Below, one piece after another: positions 24,363-36,267 of a stretch of DNA of 64,000 bases. Within the stretch, counting starts at the first letter, position 1; every line of letters begins with the position of its first letter. The stretch spans positions 6,244,630-6,308,629 of the forward strand of contig CM026430.1 in the NCBI GenBank assembly GCA_014871385.1, given 5' to 3'. Made by a program: the position numbers and the translations under genes. The notes under the pieces were generated by a model. That model worked only from the letters and a program-made list of their open reading frames with translations, was not told the origin of the DNA and ran no database searches. The DNA comes from Ceratodon purpureus (taxonomy: Eukaryota; Streptophyta; Bryopsida; Pseudoditrichales; Ditrichaceae).

Positions 24363-25190
24363 TCACCTTCCGATCAAGTCACTCAGCTCAATCCTTGTAT
24401 CTGTAGTCGACGAGCGCTCACAACTACCTCCTCTTCGAGATATTGATTTCACAAACGAAAAATCGCCTTCTTCTTTCACAGTGGCATAAACGTTGTCGAC
24501 AAAAGCCGCCACTCTCAATGACTCTAGGTACTTCTCATCCTTTCCAGGACTCAGCACCACAACCTCCGAATCTATGTCTCCATGCAACATGGCCACAACC
24601 CGAGCCATGGTTGGGCGTTGCTCTGGTGCATCTTGTAAGCAAAGCAGAGCTATTTTGATCATCCGTTGCACTCTTGGCTTTTCTTCTTCTTGTAAAATGA
24701 GTGTGAGATCAACCAAGTCTGATAGGTTTCCTTGGCCACCGTGAAGCTCCCAAGCCTGCATGGAGAGGATTCATTAGACGCACTTTAATTACTCTGCTGA
24801 AACAGAAGAGGATTGATCCTGACAGCACCTTCTCCAGGCTATTTACTGATCAAATGCAGGAACTGTGGATAACACATATGGTTATAGACATAAACCTAAT
24901 TAGTCACAAGAAGCTGGATCTTCAAGACAACATCTATATCCATGCGTGCTCAACATGAAGTCGGAATGGAACCGAGGTTCTCCTGCGAAATTTCCAAACA
25001 CGAAATTGCAATTACATGAAGTGCAGAGTATGGAACTTACACTTCGGTGATCCAAGTGAATTCACTTTATCTGTACCGAAACCCTAATTTTCATCCCATT
25101 TGTGCTATCATAGTGGTTGCCATCCACGACATGTGTAGTAAAGAAATTAACAAGGGCTCGTTGACGACACTACACAGTAATATTTTTAAT
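24363..25190 (-). pseudogene. Partial copy of LRR receptor kinase B (last exon plus intron pieces)
   Basis: 24761-24363 encodes the last kinase exon: AWELHGGQGNLSDLVD, subdomain XI with EQRPTMARVV, and a Ser/Arg-rich tail ending IELSDLIGR. It has no kinase N-lobe, TM or ectodomain next to it. Instead, 24790-25045 matches the intron of kinase B at 42535-42785, and 25045-25170 matches the intron at 43010-43140. The intervening exon (42788-42964) and all kinase exons between are missing, so the copy has undergone at least two internal deletions. It preserves the original C-terminus that kinase B itself has lost. Too incomplete to encode a receptor. Confidence 0.82.
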
Positions 25191-25981
25191 GTCCGGCAGG
25201 TTTCAGGAGGGGAGAAGTATGAGAATTTAATCTCCTCTTGAAACTTCTTGGAGTATTTTCTGCTATGAAAACAGAAAATGGTGTGCAGCAGGAAAAGAGG
25301 AATGGTTATTTTAGTGAGCCACTTACTCCAAAGGTGTTACTGTGATAGAATTTTCTATGTAAAGATGTGATATTGTTTTGTCAACTGTGAACCAAATTAT
25401 TGGCAGCAGTGAGTTAGTGGAGGTTTGTAAAGCAAATGTACAGACGTCAGACTAGTAACTATTCTCTGTTGTGCAACTGTCCCAAGAAAGAGACCGTAAT
25501 TGAATGAAAGTTGGACTCAGAATCCGTTTGTTTGAAGCATAGGATGAAGTTTGCGACAAGTCATTGCCTCATTGCAAACCGCACTGAAAGTCTTATGCTA
25601 CTTGAGCCTACTTCTAAAGTAGTACAGTTGTCTACGACATTCAAGTATTCACTTACTAGAGACTCACACCCTTCAGTATTTCTCACACCCTTGTCAATGT
25701 GTATTTCTCCACCTGAAGTATCTCAGAAGGTAATAAATCAAGAGTGTTGTAATCTTTACACTCTCATACATGCTTATTACAAATCCAAGCTACAGATCCA
25801 CTATCCTTATACATCTGAACCTTTTGTAGCTGAAATGTTTTTTAGATATCGCCAGTGCCTTCGCACTTTGCTTTCAAAGTCTCTATCAACCATTCTTGGG
25901 CCACCTCCGCTTCATGGTCTGAAATGAATGTATCGTGCTTGTTCAAATATATCCTGGTATATTTGATAAAACCAAACAGCC
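25191..25981. other. Intergenic DNA
   Basis: A 138-codon plus-strand frame at 25511-25927 shows no motif, and its composition gives no support as a gene. Nothing else recognisable. Confidence 0.4.
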
Positions 25982-26435
25982 TTAGCAAGGTTTGGAATCA
26001 TTGAACCCATGCCAACTCCCAACTTGTGCACCCACTTCTGCCAGAACTGTAAATGTGAAAAGCCCCCATTTGACGGCGCTCATAAACTTTTTTGTTGCTT
26101 CCGTGCCAAATGATACTTCGCACCCTTCTTGATCTTGGACGATATGGAAACCATTGATCTCTATGCTCACAAAAGAGTTGAACAACAAAGCTTGTCATTC
26201 CTGGTACCATATGAGTCACTTTAGGGTGCCTGAGACTCTGTTTCTCACGACTTGTTAAAAAGGGAAGGCGTGGATACTTGTGCTCCATTGTAAATGTCAC
26301 CATAGCATCCAACTTGGTACATATTTTTGACAACAACCTTCTTTGAATCGATTTAATCTCATCAATCTTCCTTTCAAGGATATCAAATCTCTCATGAATG
26401 CCAACTTCCATTTGTTTCACTAACATATTTAACAA
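25982..26435 (-). pseudogene. Frameshifted fragment resembling the C-terminal region of NB-ARC/Roco-type proteins
   Basis: The first frame (26435 down to about 26170) begins with a helical block containing ERKIDEIKSIQRRLLSKI, then VTHMVPGMTSFVVQLFCEH. The similarity continues in another frame (26190-25982) with GFHIVQDQEGCEVSFGTE and a hydrophobic helix, ending in GWHGF-type text and a stop. A region with a CEH-like strand, an H-V-x-x-Q-E-G motif and then a long helix is found at the end of large bryophyte and algal NB-ARC or Roco-like multidomain proteins, as I remember them. The identification is from memory and weak; the need for a frameshift to keep similarity is clear. No upstream domains remain. 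Confidence 0.35.
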
Positions 26436-27501
26436 TTTATAAATTAAATGACTCTATGATATATTATTTAACCCCTAAACGGAAGTCTAGGGTGTCTCTG
26501 GAATTGACAATTTGAGAAAAAACATTATATACTACTATTAAGAAGAATATTTTGGAAATTTTGTAATTATGTATGTATGAAAGTTTTATATATTTAATTT
26601 TAGATTCCATCTGTACGTATTGATTCACTAATACTCTTACCAATATATTCAACAATAAAATTTGAAAGTTAAAATTTATAAATATTTCTAAATTTGATTA
26701 TAAACAAAATTTTAATATATTCTTTGAGTAAAATTTGTTGGAATAACTTTGGAATGAGATACTCTTGAACATGGTGATTCTTTGAAATTTTTGTATTTCT
26801 TAGATCTATTACCTCATTTTTGGAATTCCACTATTAAACTACAGTCAATGCAATTTTGGCGAAGACTGGACATATTTCTACACTTATAATTTTAGAAAAA
26901 TATGTAATTTAGTATAACTACATCCAACCATTAAAGAAGACAACAACTTGGTGAAGAATCTCCAAAAATTTGGATGAGTTTCATACAAGCATTAAGAATA
27001 AAGTGAGAAATTTTTTGAATCTGTTCATTGTCTAGTTTGTCATTTAGGAGTTAACCCTAACAGACAATTGTCCAGGAATGTTCTTTCTAAAAACTTGGGT
27101 AGGTTCCTACAATTTCAATTTCATTTGGGATTTTATGAATTTTTTTATGTAAGTAGGCTTTGTGAACAGCTTTGTGTGGATTTTTTATTTTTTTTTTAAG
27201 GACATATTGATAAAAAATTACGAGGCTCTGAACATGAAAACCTGCATCTTGGACTCTATGAACACAATTCTTTGGTGAACAAAACAAGTAAATTTTAATT
27301 CATCTTATTGTGAGGCTAATTGCAAGTAATGGAGTATGAAAGAACAGGTAGAAAAGGTGATTAAAAACCCTGCATCGAGAGAGCTCGAGGTTCGGGCTTG
27401 CGAATGCAGGCTACGAAGAAAAGGAGACCAGATTCCAAGAAAGGGAATTCAATTGAATCGTAAAGTTAAAAGTTAAGGGAATCAGAACCTTTCTGAATAA
27501 A
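26436..27501. other. AT-rich DNA upstream of the gypsy remnant
   Basis: No gag, protease or 5' LTR can be seen here although a full chromovirus would have them. Only short random frames are present. Confidence 0.45.
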
Positions 27502-30500
27502 ATGTGTAAATCAATGAAGTTGGCTCCAAAGCATGCTATTGTGTCAGAGGCAGCATTCAAACTTTCCGTAAAAGGGGCTGAGCTCTACACTTTAGAGATA
27601 TCCGAAACGAATAGCAATGGGTTGTCAAGCTCAATTCCTACTGAGTACCAAGATTTGGAGAAAGTTTTCAGTGAGGAATCAGCTAATGAACTACCCAACC
27701 ATGGACCATTTTACATGAAAATCGAATTTAAAGATGGACAAGAACCTAAGAATACCGGACTACAACCTATGTCTCCCATAGAATTAGAAGAACTAAGAAG
27801 ATATTTGGAAGAGCATTTGGGTAAGGGATGGATTCGTCGATCCAAATCTCCCGTATCAACCCCTATAGTTTTTGCCAAGAAAAAGGATGGATCTATAAGG
27901 GTGTGTATTGATTATCGAAATCTCAATAAAGTGACCATAAAAAATCGTTATCCTCTTCCACTTATCCTAGAGTTAACGGACCGATTAGTGGGAGCAAAAA
28001 TTTTCACAAAATTGGATGTAAGAACAGCATATCATCGTATAAGGATGGCACCGGGCCACGAATATAAGACGGCTTTTAAGATCCGTTATGGCTTGTTCGA
28101 ATATCTAGTAATGCCTTTTGGTCTTACAAACGCTCCAACACAATTTCAATCTCATATGCAGAGTATCTTTTTGGATCTATTGGACATTTCAATTGTCATT
28201 TATTTAGTTGATATTATAATATTTTCAAAAAAGATGGACGATCATCAAAAAGTAGTACGAGATGTTCTTCAACGACTTTATGAACATGGGCTCTATGTTA
28301 AAGCTTCTAAGTACCAGTTTCACTGTCAATCAGTGGAATTTTTAGGGATGGTTGTTTCATCCTATGGGTTAGAAATGTGTGCAGATAAAATACAAATTAT
28401 TAAAGATTGGCCAATACCAAAAAAATTAAAAGAAGTTCAGTCATTTTTGGGCTTCGCAAATTTCTACCGTCGTTTCATACCCAATTATTCATGTATAGCA
28501 GTTCCTCTTATAACTTTAACACATAAAGATCAACCATTTTATTGGAATTCTGAAGCTGATAATGCTTTCAATGATCTCCGGGTAAGATTTTGTCGAGCAC
28601 CACTATTATTGCATCCAGATTTCGAACGACGCTTCGTTATTGAAACTGATGCATCCGATTTTGCTACATGCGGAATTCTTTCTCAACATGGCGATGACGT
28701 CCATCTACATCCCTATGCATGTAGAAGTTCCAAAATGTCTCCAGCTAAACATAATTACGACATTTATGACAAAGAGTTTTAAGTATTGTGCATGCATTTC
28801 AGGATTGTCGTGTTTATTTGGAAGGGTCACCGCATGAGGTGAAGGTTATTTCAGACCATAAAAATCTTGAATATTTTTTAACTACCAAACACCTAAACCG
28901 ACGACAAGCCCGTTGGTCAGAATTTCTATCAGCATTTCACTTCGTTATTCAGCATCGACTAGGTTCTATAAACATGCGAGCTGATGCTCTATCTAGGCTA
29001 CCTGGTGTCACTGATCAAGACTTGCAAGAACCAAGACCGTTATTGAAATTGGTTGCCTTAGAAACTTGTGAACCAGTTTGGAGGGACGACCAAATCATGG
29101 AGCATTTTCGGCTCAAGTCAACTACAGACCCTACAATGCGGCCTATATTAGCATATTTTGAAATGGAGCTGACAAAGCCCCATCAGACATTCGACATCGT
29201 TTCCAATCCTATAGCATGAATGAAGGAATTATGTATTTCCGTGGACTTGTTTTTGTACCAGACGACCATGAACTTCGCCGTCAAATTCTCAGATCACGAC
29301 ACGATTCTCCAAGTGCAGGTCATCAAGGTCGTGCAAAAACACTAGATTTGGTAGCAAGAAGGTTTTATCGGCCATCACTTCGAGGATATGTCCATCGATA
29401 CGTCGACGGATGTGATTTATACCAAAGCTCAAAACCTTCTCAACATGCACCGTATCGGTTACTGCAACCAATTCCAGCGGCTAATGTACCTTGGAAATGC
29501 ATTTCAGCGGATTTTATTGTAAAATTACCTCCAAGTAATGGTTATGATGCAATATTAGTAGTGGTGGATAAAAACACGAAACTAGCTCATTTCATAGCTA
29601 CTACGGAGAAAGTTGATTCTATTGGAACTGCAAACCTCTATCTTCATCATGTTTGGAAACACCACGGCTTACCCGATGAGATCATTTCCGACCGTGGACC
29701 GGATTTTGTTTCTAAATTCACAAGGAGACTTTATGAGCTTTTACGCATTCGACCTTGTTTGATAACGGCTTTCCATCCTCGGGCTGACGGCCAGACGGGG
29801 CGCGTCAATCAGATTCTGGAACAATATCTTCGCATGTTCACGACTAGGCAGCAAGATGACTGGGCGGATCTCTTGCCAATAGCAGAATTTGCACATAATA
29901 ATGCACTTCACTCGGCCACAGGGCTATCTCCATTTTATGCGACGTACGGATATCACCCCTCTATATATTTTGCAACTTCGACAATATCAACAGTCCCAGC
30001 GGTGGAGGACAGAATTCGGTATCTCCAATATATCCATGAAGGAATTAAAACTCTACTTCAAATTGCTGGAGACCAAGCAAAGACAAAGTATGATAGTGCC
30101 ATGGCATTTCCATCACGTTTTTAAAGTGGGTCATGATATGGTGCTGCTTCGCCATGATCATATCTCTTTATCAGTCCCTTCGAAAAAATTGACATCAAAG
30201 TTCCTAGGACCATACCCGATTATAAGTAAACTCTCTGACGTTGTATATCGCCTAAACTTGTTACCTGAGACACTACGAATTCACGATGTATTTCACATCT
30301 CGCTATTAGAAGCATATCGACAGGACACCATTCCAGGGCGAAAGCAGCGACCACCTCCACCCATTATAACAGCCGATGGTGAAATTGAGTGGGAAGTGGA
30401 TAAGGTGCTCGCTTCAAGACGGTTTGGACGATGGAGAAAATTGCAATATCTTGTTTCATGGACTGGATATGGATTGGAACAAAACTCTTGGGAACCTGCC

Positions 30501-30569
30501 TCAAACTTACAAAATGCCCCTCTTGCAGTAAAGGATTTTCACCGTCGTCATCCCAAGGCACTGACATAA
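27502..30569 (+). mobile_element. Ty3/gypsy chromovirus pol remnant, 5'-truncated and inactive
   Basis: Retrotransposon polyprotein fragment. 27502-28782 encodes the end of protease/linker, RT (IRVCIDYRNLN, FTKLDVRTAYH, MPFGLTNAP) and the start of RNase H. The catalytic box reads YLVD at 28201-28212: the first Asp of the YxDD pair is Val. A frame change near 28780 leads to RNase H (28788-29219), another near 29170-29215 to integrase (29216-30124, with an Asp-Asp-Glu core), and a third near 30121 to the C-terminal chromodomain (about 30390-30550, with LVSWTGYG and NSWEP). The zinc-binding region of integrase has Tyr for the last Cys (CDLYQSSK). No gag or 5' LTR is visible. It is therefore an old, immobile copy. 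Confidence 0.92.
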
Positions 30570-30580
30570 GGAGGGGGTAA
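30568..30580 (+). other. Polypurine tract of the gypsy element
   Basis: AAGGAGGGGGTAA lies directly between the pol stop and the start of the 3' LTR, the expected position of the plus-strand priming site. Confidence 0.7.
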
Positions 30581-30805
30581 TGTTACAACTCCAAGTCATA
30601 GCAACTGGACTGCATGGTGACGAGGCAGGAAGTAGAAGCGGTTACATTGAAGCTAGCAGTTACAGATTGATAGGTTCAACATCATCTCTTCGGTTGTGTA
30701 TAAATTCTCTTCTGTATGAGTCATTCTCATGCAACCTCTTTTAATACAAAGAGTCTGAAGGTTTACATCCTCTTTTAATACAAAGAGTCTGAAGGTTTAG
30801 CACAC
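30581..30805 (+). repeat. 3' LTR of the gypsy remnant
   Basis: Begins TGTTACAACTCC directly after the polypurine tract, typical of plant chromoviruses. It holds a TATA-like TATAAAT at 30699-30705. A 31-bp sequence (starting CCTCTTTTAATAC) occurs twice at 30735-30765 and 30769-30799, a local tandem duplication near the LTR end. The right border is approximate, since no 5' LTR is present for comparison. Confidence 0.6.
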
Positions 30806-31879
30806 ATGCCCCTAACATGCTTTTCATTGTGATGGTTCAAAACCCCCAACTTGTGTAATGTGAAAAAACCACTCCACACGTAGTCAAACTTTAATGAACC
30901 TCTCGAGCAATACCCAAAAAAATAATTTTGTGAATTTCAAATGCTATAAACTTCCAATCCGTACGATCGATCATGCTGAATTTTTTTTGAGGCACACTGT
31001 ATATATTATTCTATTTAAGATTCTACAATTGAAAGTGTAAAATAATTTCCTCAATTTTTTTCTTATCATATGCACTCTAAATGGCATTTTTGGACTCGTT
31101 TATTAAAAACATAGTCAAGGAACTTTAGGGATTAAAGACAAAATCAGAAATGGGTGCATCTACTTTGGTTTTCAGAAGTTGAATTGACATCCCATTGCAC
31201 AAAAGTGTCTACCTCCATAAAACTCCCATCAAATACAACAATGAATATGTTGTCAACTCTTGTTATTATAACAATGGATAAATTTATGACTGGTTGCTTT
31301 CAAGGAGGCCGGTCGATTTAGGCCACGTCCACCTCGGTGGGAGCCATGTCACAAGTGACAAAATATCTTGCATGTTTCTGAAAGCACCTTTCCAAACGCA
31401 ATCTCATTTCATATTTGTATACAAAAGTCGTTGCCAATCACTTAACCAGAAAATTACTTATTCCCTCTCCACTTGGCATGCAATGTAAGGGATACCATAA
31501 ATCCTAGAATGAAGTTGTCTAAGTCAGTTGAGAATAACGTGATTCTCAAGTCCATTATTATGAAAGTAACAAACAGAATTTCAAATACTTGCAGTCTAGC
31601 GTGAACCTTTTACATCACAAAGTTTTGCTTGACTTCTTCAATCCTTTAGTTCATCACACTTTAACCCCTAAACGCCTAAACGACCAAAAACTGGTCGTTT
31701 TCATTTTTCCAAGTTCATTCAGAGGCAAATACCTCAAGAGACCTAAAAAGCAAAAGCTATATTTGTAGTGTAGACATGAAGAATGATCATTTTTTAAGTT
31801 ATTGAAGTATAAATTACCATTTAAAGTGAAAAGTTCATAGATATCCTTCTATGCACTCTTGAAAAGTGTGAATCAATTT
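30806..31879. other. AT-rich intergenic DNA
   Basis: No gene, RNA or inverted repeat that I can support. Confidence 0.4.
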
Positions 31880-32570
31880 TTTTTTACTTTTTTTAGACTT
31901 ACAACTGTGAGATCTTGTTAATAAGCCTATTTTCACTTACTGTTAAAAAATTTGACCTTTGGATGTTTATCATTTGCACGATCGTAATATTCAAAGTTCG
32001 TGCAAAAGTTTTTTTGGGCATTGTCTCCACCGTGCGAAGGGGGACTTGAAGATTGTGACCCAAACATATTGGTTGTATTCTTTTTCATGTAGGTAACTAA
32101 GTTGGGAACGCTCATGCAAAATTTGAGAGACTCATTACACTTTTTCGACTTTCATGCAAATTTTTTTTTAGAAGAAGGTCTAAAACCAAGGATAGAGTAA
32201 AACTTGCATCACATTAGATATATTTGGTCTAAGAAAAAGAATGAACGGCGACTAGGCACCTTTAAAAGTTTTTGAATTTTACAAGAAGGAATTTTTGAAA
32301 ATTCCTAAATCTCAAATTTTACCAAAGTTAGAATTTTTTTTATAAAAATAAAAATAATAAAAATAATAAAAAATAATAATCACTAAAAACTTTGAAGCTT
32401 GCTCTTGTAAATTATGAAGGCTTCTCTTGTAAACATGTAAAAGTATTTAGTCGGGTCACTTGTAAAAATGAGTAAAAATCTTAGTCAAAAATATTAATTT
32501 AAACCCAAAAACGCAGACTGTCCGAAATAACAAGAACCCATTATGGCTTTTATGGATGGTTAGGAATTAA
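31880..32570. repeat. Dispersed non-coding repeat, copy 1
   Basis: Diverged direct copy of 34590-35410. Shared landmarks in the same order include CATGCAAAATTT followed by AGAGACTCA, CTTCATGCAAAT versus TTTCATGCAAAT, AGAAGGT, and a GGATRGTTAGG near the end. No coding capacity; probably an old transposon or satellite piece. Confidence 0.55.
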
Positions 32571-32807
32571 TGTTGACTTGTTACAATGCATCTTAAACAA
32601 AATCAAGACCAATGTTTTGAAATGAATATGCACCTTCCTCCTCTTTTTGGATATTGTATATCAAAAACAACACTGTCGTTAGGTAGTTCGTTCAGGTTTT
32701 TATTAGGAGGTAAAAAGTTTAAAAATTATTTCGCCAGGTAAGTTCTCTTGCCTTAGTTTGCTGCGGTGTAAGTTCTTTTATTGCAATGGATTTCCACCAT
32801 TTGATTA

Positions 32808-32808
32808 A

Positions 32809-32843
<35 letters not shown>

Positions 32844-32856
32844 TAAAAATAAAAAT
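32808..32856. repeat. (AAAT)n low-complexity tract
   Basis: Repeated AAAT/AAAAT units on the plus strand. Confidence 0.85.
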
Positions 32857-33362
32857 ATTGGCAGTTGCTTTCGGAACTGACTTCATATAATCGTATGGGG
32901 AATTGATTTTCTTGAGGATGAGGTGCATTCCAAAAAAAATAAAATGGTGCATATATTAATAACATTATGTCATATTGGTATGTAACCCGTGTCCTTTGGA
33001 CACACTCACAAAAACACTAAAGGTAGTGATTATCAATATGAGTTAAGAATAGTATGTGCTATATATTTGAACTAGGAACGAACAAACCGGTAATTGAATT
33101 CTTTTATAAAGGTAGATATGACATGTGAATATAAGCATAATGAAGCGGGGTTAGCCTGGACTGGGCCTTGAAACGAGGCCAAGTCGGGCTTTATTATTGT
33201 TATCATTGTATAGAGCATTCTAAGAGGATTATTTGTACCTTTTGTGGAACGGGTATTTTCAATTTCTATCTGATTTTCAGACAAATTGCAATTTGTTTTT
33301 CCTTTCAATTCAAGGTTTTTGGATGTGAACTTGGTAAAAAAACAGCCTTCATTATAATATCC

Positions 33363-33664
33363 CACTTTGGCAGGACATCCCCCACGCTGGGACTTACTAG
33401 GTGCAACGAGCGTTTTTCGGAGAGGCAAGGTTGATGAGCCCTTAGTTTTTGGTTTTTTATTTTAAAATTCCCAAGGGGGTCTCCATGAAGTAATTCGTAG
33501 CCGCAGGCCCCATTTTTGAATTCAAAATTACCAAAAATGGCCTCGGGGGGGTCCAAATTGAAAATTTCAGGGTTTTGGAAGAAAAAAGCCAACCAATGGG
33601 AGTGGCTCCTAAAAACGCTCGTAGCACTAGGTAAGTCCCAGCGTGGGGATGTCCTGTCCAAGCC
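33363..33664. mobile_element. 302-bp MULE-like MITE with 9-bp target duplication, copy 1
   Basis: Perfect 9-bp direct repeats ATAATATCC flank it (33354-33362 and 33665-33673). Terminal inverted repeats of about 50 bp: left CACTTTGGCAGGACATCC, right the complement of GGCTTGGACAGGACATCC, continuing inward through CGCTGGGACTTAC and ACGAGCG. A 9-bp duplication with long TIRs points to the Mutator superfamily. The interior is non-coding. Nearly identical to the element at 58366, in the same orientation. Confidence 0.85.
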
Positions 33665-33998
33665 ATAATATCCCAAGTCTCACTATTCCAAGTTCCAACA
33701 ATCCCCAAATTAACTGAACTTACTGCAAGCCTTGGATGCACAACGACAGTCAACCTTATAAGGCAGTCAATGCGACATAAATGAGTAAGTAGGATTGCTT
33801 CAAATATCAATTGTCGGAATCCACTTGTCACTCACAGAAAACTGGTGATGTTGGGGAATTTTCTGCAATACTCTAGTCTTCTCAGAAGCGAGACTGTATT
33901 TATGAAGATACTTTGATATGTTCAACACATGCACTGCAAATCAACGAACGATCTTGAAAATATGGTTGAAATACCATGAATGGTCCAATGCCAACGTA

Positions 33999-34262
33999 CC
34001 GTAACACCATAGCTGGTTCGTTCCTTGTGAAACGAATAATTATTTTTTTTGGAAAAATAAGGTTCGTCTCTCCAAAATTGATTTTCTTGATTTTAGTTTT
34101 TTACTAAAAATTTACTAAAAATAACCTCATTTGGCTTAGATATGACAAACAATCAAAAAAAACAATTTATTCTATTTTCGTTTTTTGGTCTTCATAATTT
34201 TCAAATTTTTTCGTTTTCTATTTTTGGAATTATTTAAGAACGAACCAGCTATGGTGTTACGG
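33999..34262. mobile_element. 264-bp TA-flanked MITE
   Basis: Terminal inverted repeats of about 28 bp beginning CCGTAACACCATAGCTGG, with TA at 33997-33998 and 34263-34264. AT-rich interior without coding capacity. The core word ACCATAGC-GG is shared with the small inverted repeat at 50960. Confidence 0.75.
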
Positions 34263-34589
34263 TAGTCATTTGAGACATTTACACGTATTAGGAGATGAAG
34301 CAAATTTGGTCTCATAAAATCCTGTGTACTGAGTAATTCCTACACTAATTCAAAGAACGAAGTACATTCAAGCACTAAACAATTTTTTAAACTTCCAAAT
34401 TCAACCTCTTCTTACATTCATTAGTTGAGAATTATAAAAAAAATGACAAACATCCCTCAGAACATAAATTATCCCCTAAATTTCCTTGTGTTTTTGAGAG
34501 CTTGAATCCTCAAAACTGCGATTTTTTACCACTATGCCCTCCCAGAGATATGAATTTATTTATTTTTTTATTTTTTTATAATTTTTTTT

Positions 34590-35410
34590 TTGGAATTTCA
34601 ACGGTAAGATCTTGTACCTAACCCTGCTTGAAAGAATTGATCCAACTTTCATTCCGTTGGATGTTTTTCATTAGTGAAATCATAGTGTTCAAAGTTTCAG
34701 CAGAAATGTTTTTGGGTCTTGCCCAAGAGGCATGGTGCAAATGGACCAAAGGGAGACTTGATGATTATTACTTTAAACATTTTGGTCATATTTTTTTCCA
34801 TGTAGCTAACTAGGTTAGGTGTGCTCATGCAAAATTTTAGAGACTCAAAACGCTTTTTAGATCTTCATGCAAATTATTTTCTATAAGAAGGTATAAAATT
34901 GACAAAATAGTAAAACATGCGTTACAAAAACAATTTGTGAGCTAAGAAAAAAGTGAACGGTGAGTAGGTACCTTTATAAATTTGTGAAATTCAGAAAAAA
35001 AAATAAAAAATTTAATTCAAAAATCTCGAATTTGGACAAATTTTCAAACGAAAAATTCAAAAATTACTAAAAACTTTGAAGCTTGTTTTTGTAAAATTGG
35101 TAAACTTTTTGACTTGAGTCACTATGGAATTTGAGTAGTGATTCAGTTATGAACATATATCAATTTTTTTATTTTTAAAAGACCTAATTTTAGACTGCCC
35201 GTTTTGGACTTGAAACCTAAAATTTCTAGATGAAGGTTCTAAAATTGGAATTTGGCGTCAAATTTTTTACTACATAGACCTTATTGTAAAGGGAGCACCT
35301 AGTCAAAATTTTGAAAAAAAATATTACTTTTAACCTCCCCATGTAGGCTGCCTAAAATCGCAAAAACTCATTTTGGGTTTTAAGGATAGTTAGGGGTTAT
35401 GGTTTACACA
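34590..35410. repeat. Dispersed non-coding repeat, copy 2
   Basis: Direct-orientation relative of 31880-32570 with the same order of landmark words. Both lie in the AT-rich block between the gypsy remnant and the germin-like gene. Confidence 0.55.
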
Positions 35411-35828
35411 AATTAGTCTTATTGGGTTTTGGAGTCGGTAGATTGATGGTGCCTTCCTAGCTACTCCGTATATTTGTGAGTCAGGGCTAATTTTTCACAA
35501 AGTTTTTGCCCGTCTACGTCCAAAAACCTTGAATTGAAAAGCAAAAAAGGATAAATAAACCTTTAACAATGTTTGTAGTTTTTGTACTCGCTCGGCCTAG
35601 CTGCGGAGCCGTGATGCATGAAGAACAAGAGAATTCATCCACTTGTTTTGAAGGGTAAATAGCAATTAAAGAAACAAAATTGAACATGTTTCTATAAACT
35701 AATTTTGATTCAATCGCTAAGTTTATCTTCAAATAAATTTTTTGACATTGTGTTAAAAAGTTTATAAATTTTGTGGTTGATGAATCAATGTGTGCACATG
35801 AATCAAGCACTTGAAGATTGATATAATA

Positions 35829-36267
35829 GGCTACTAGTAGCTTAGGCGCCATTTTGCCTAATAATTAGTTATAGTGCAAAAAGCGATTAGGCAATTGAAA
35901 AAATAATATCTCAAAGTCGAGTTGTTTTGAATTTAGGGTTACTTTCATGAAGGATGGGAACTACTTCTACTTTTAATTGTACACTAATTGCATGCAATAA
36001 TAACCTTAAAAACACATATTGTCGTGTGTCAGTGGTTTTTTATATGTAGGTCAAAGATTTTGTAAGTTATTTCATTTGTGAAAAATAAATTGTAGAAAAG
36101 TAAAGTGGATTTTGCATTGTGAATTTGCCACAGGTCGCTTGAATTCATGTAATTTGGGACAGTACTCTAATTTAATTTAATTTTTTTTTGGCAAACAAAG
36201 GCAATAATTTCTAAAAAAAATAGGCAGATTTTTTAAAAATCATTTTTTGCCTAAGCTGCTAGTAGCC
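35829..36267. mobile_element. 439-bp TA-flanked inverted-repeat element
   Basis: Left end GGCTACTAGTAGCTTAGGC, right end the near-perfect complement (one mismatch over 19 bp), flanked by TA at 35827-35828 and 36268-36269. The end sequence is itself partly palindromic. Non-coding. Confidence 0.65.

Noticed and set aside
25511-25927. 138-codon plus-strand frame
   Set aside because: Composition and lack of any motif look random.
27000-27500. 5' LTR or primer-binding site of the gypsy remnant
   Set aside because: No TGTTACAACTCC copy and no tRNA-complementary site; the element appears truncated.
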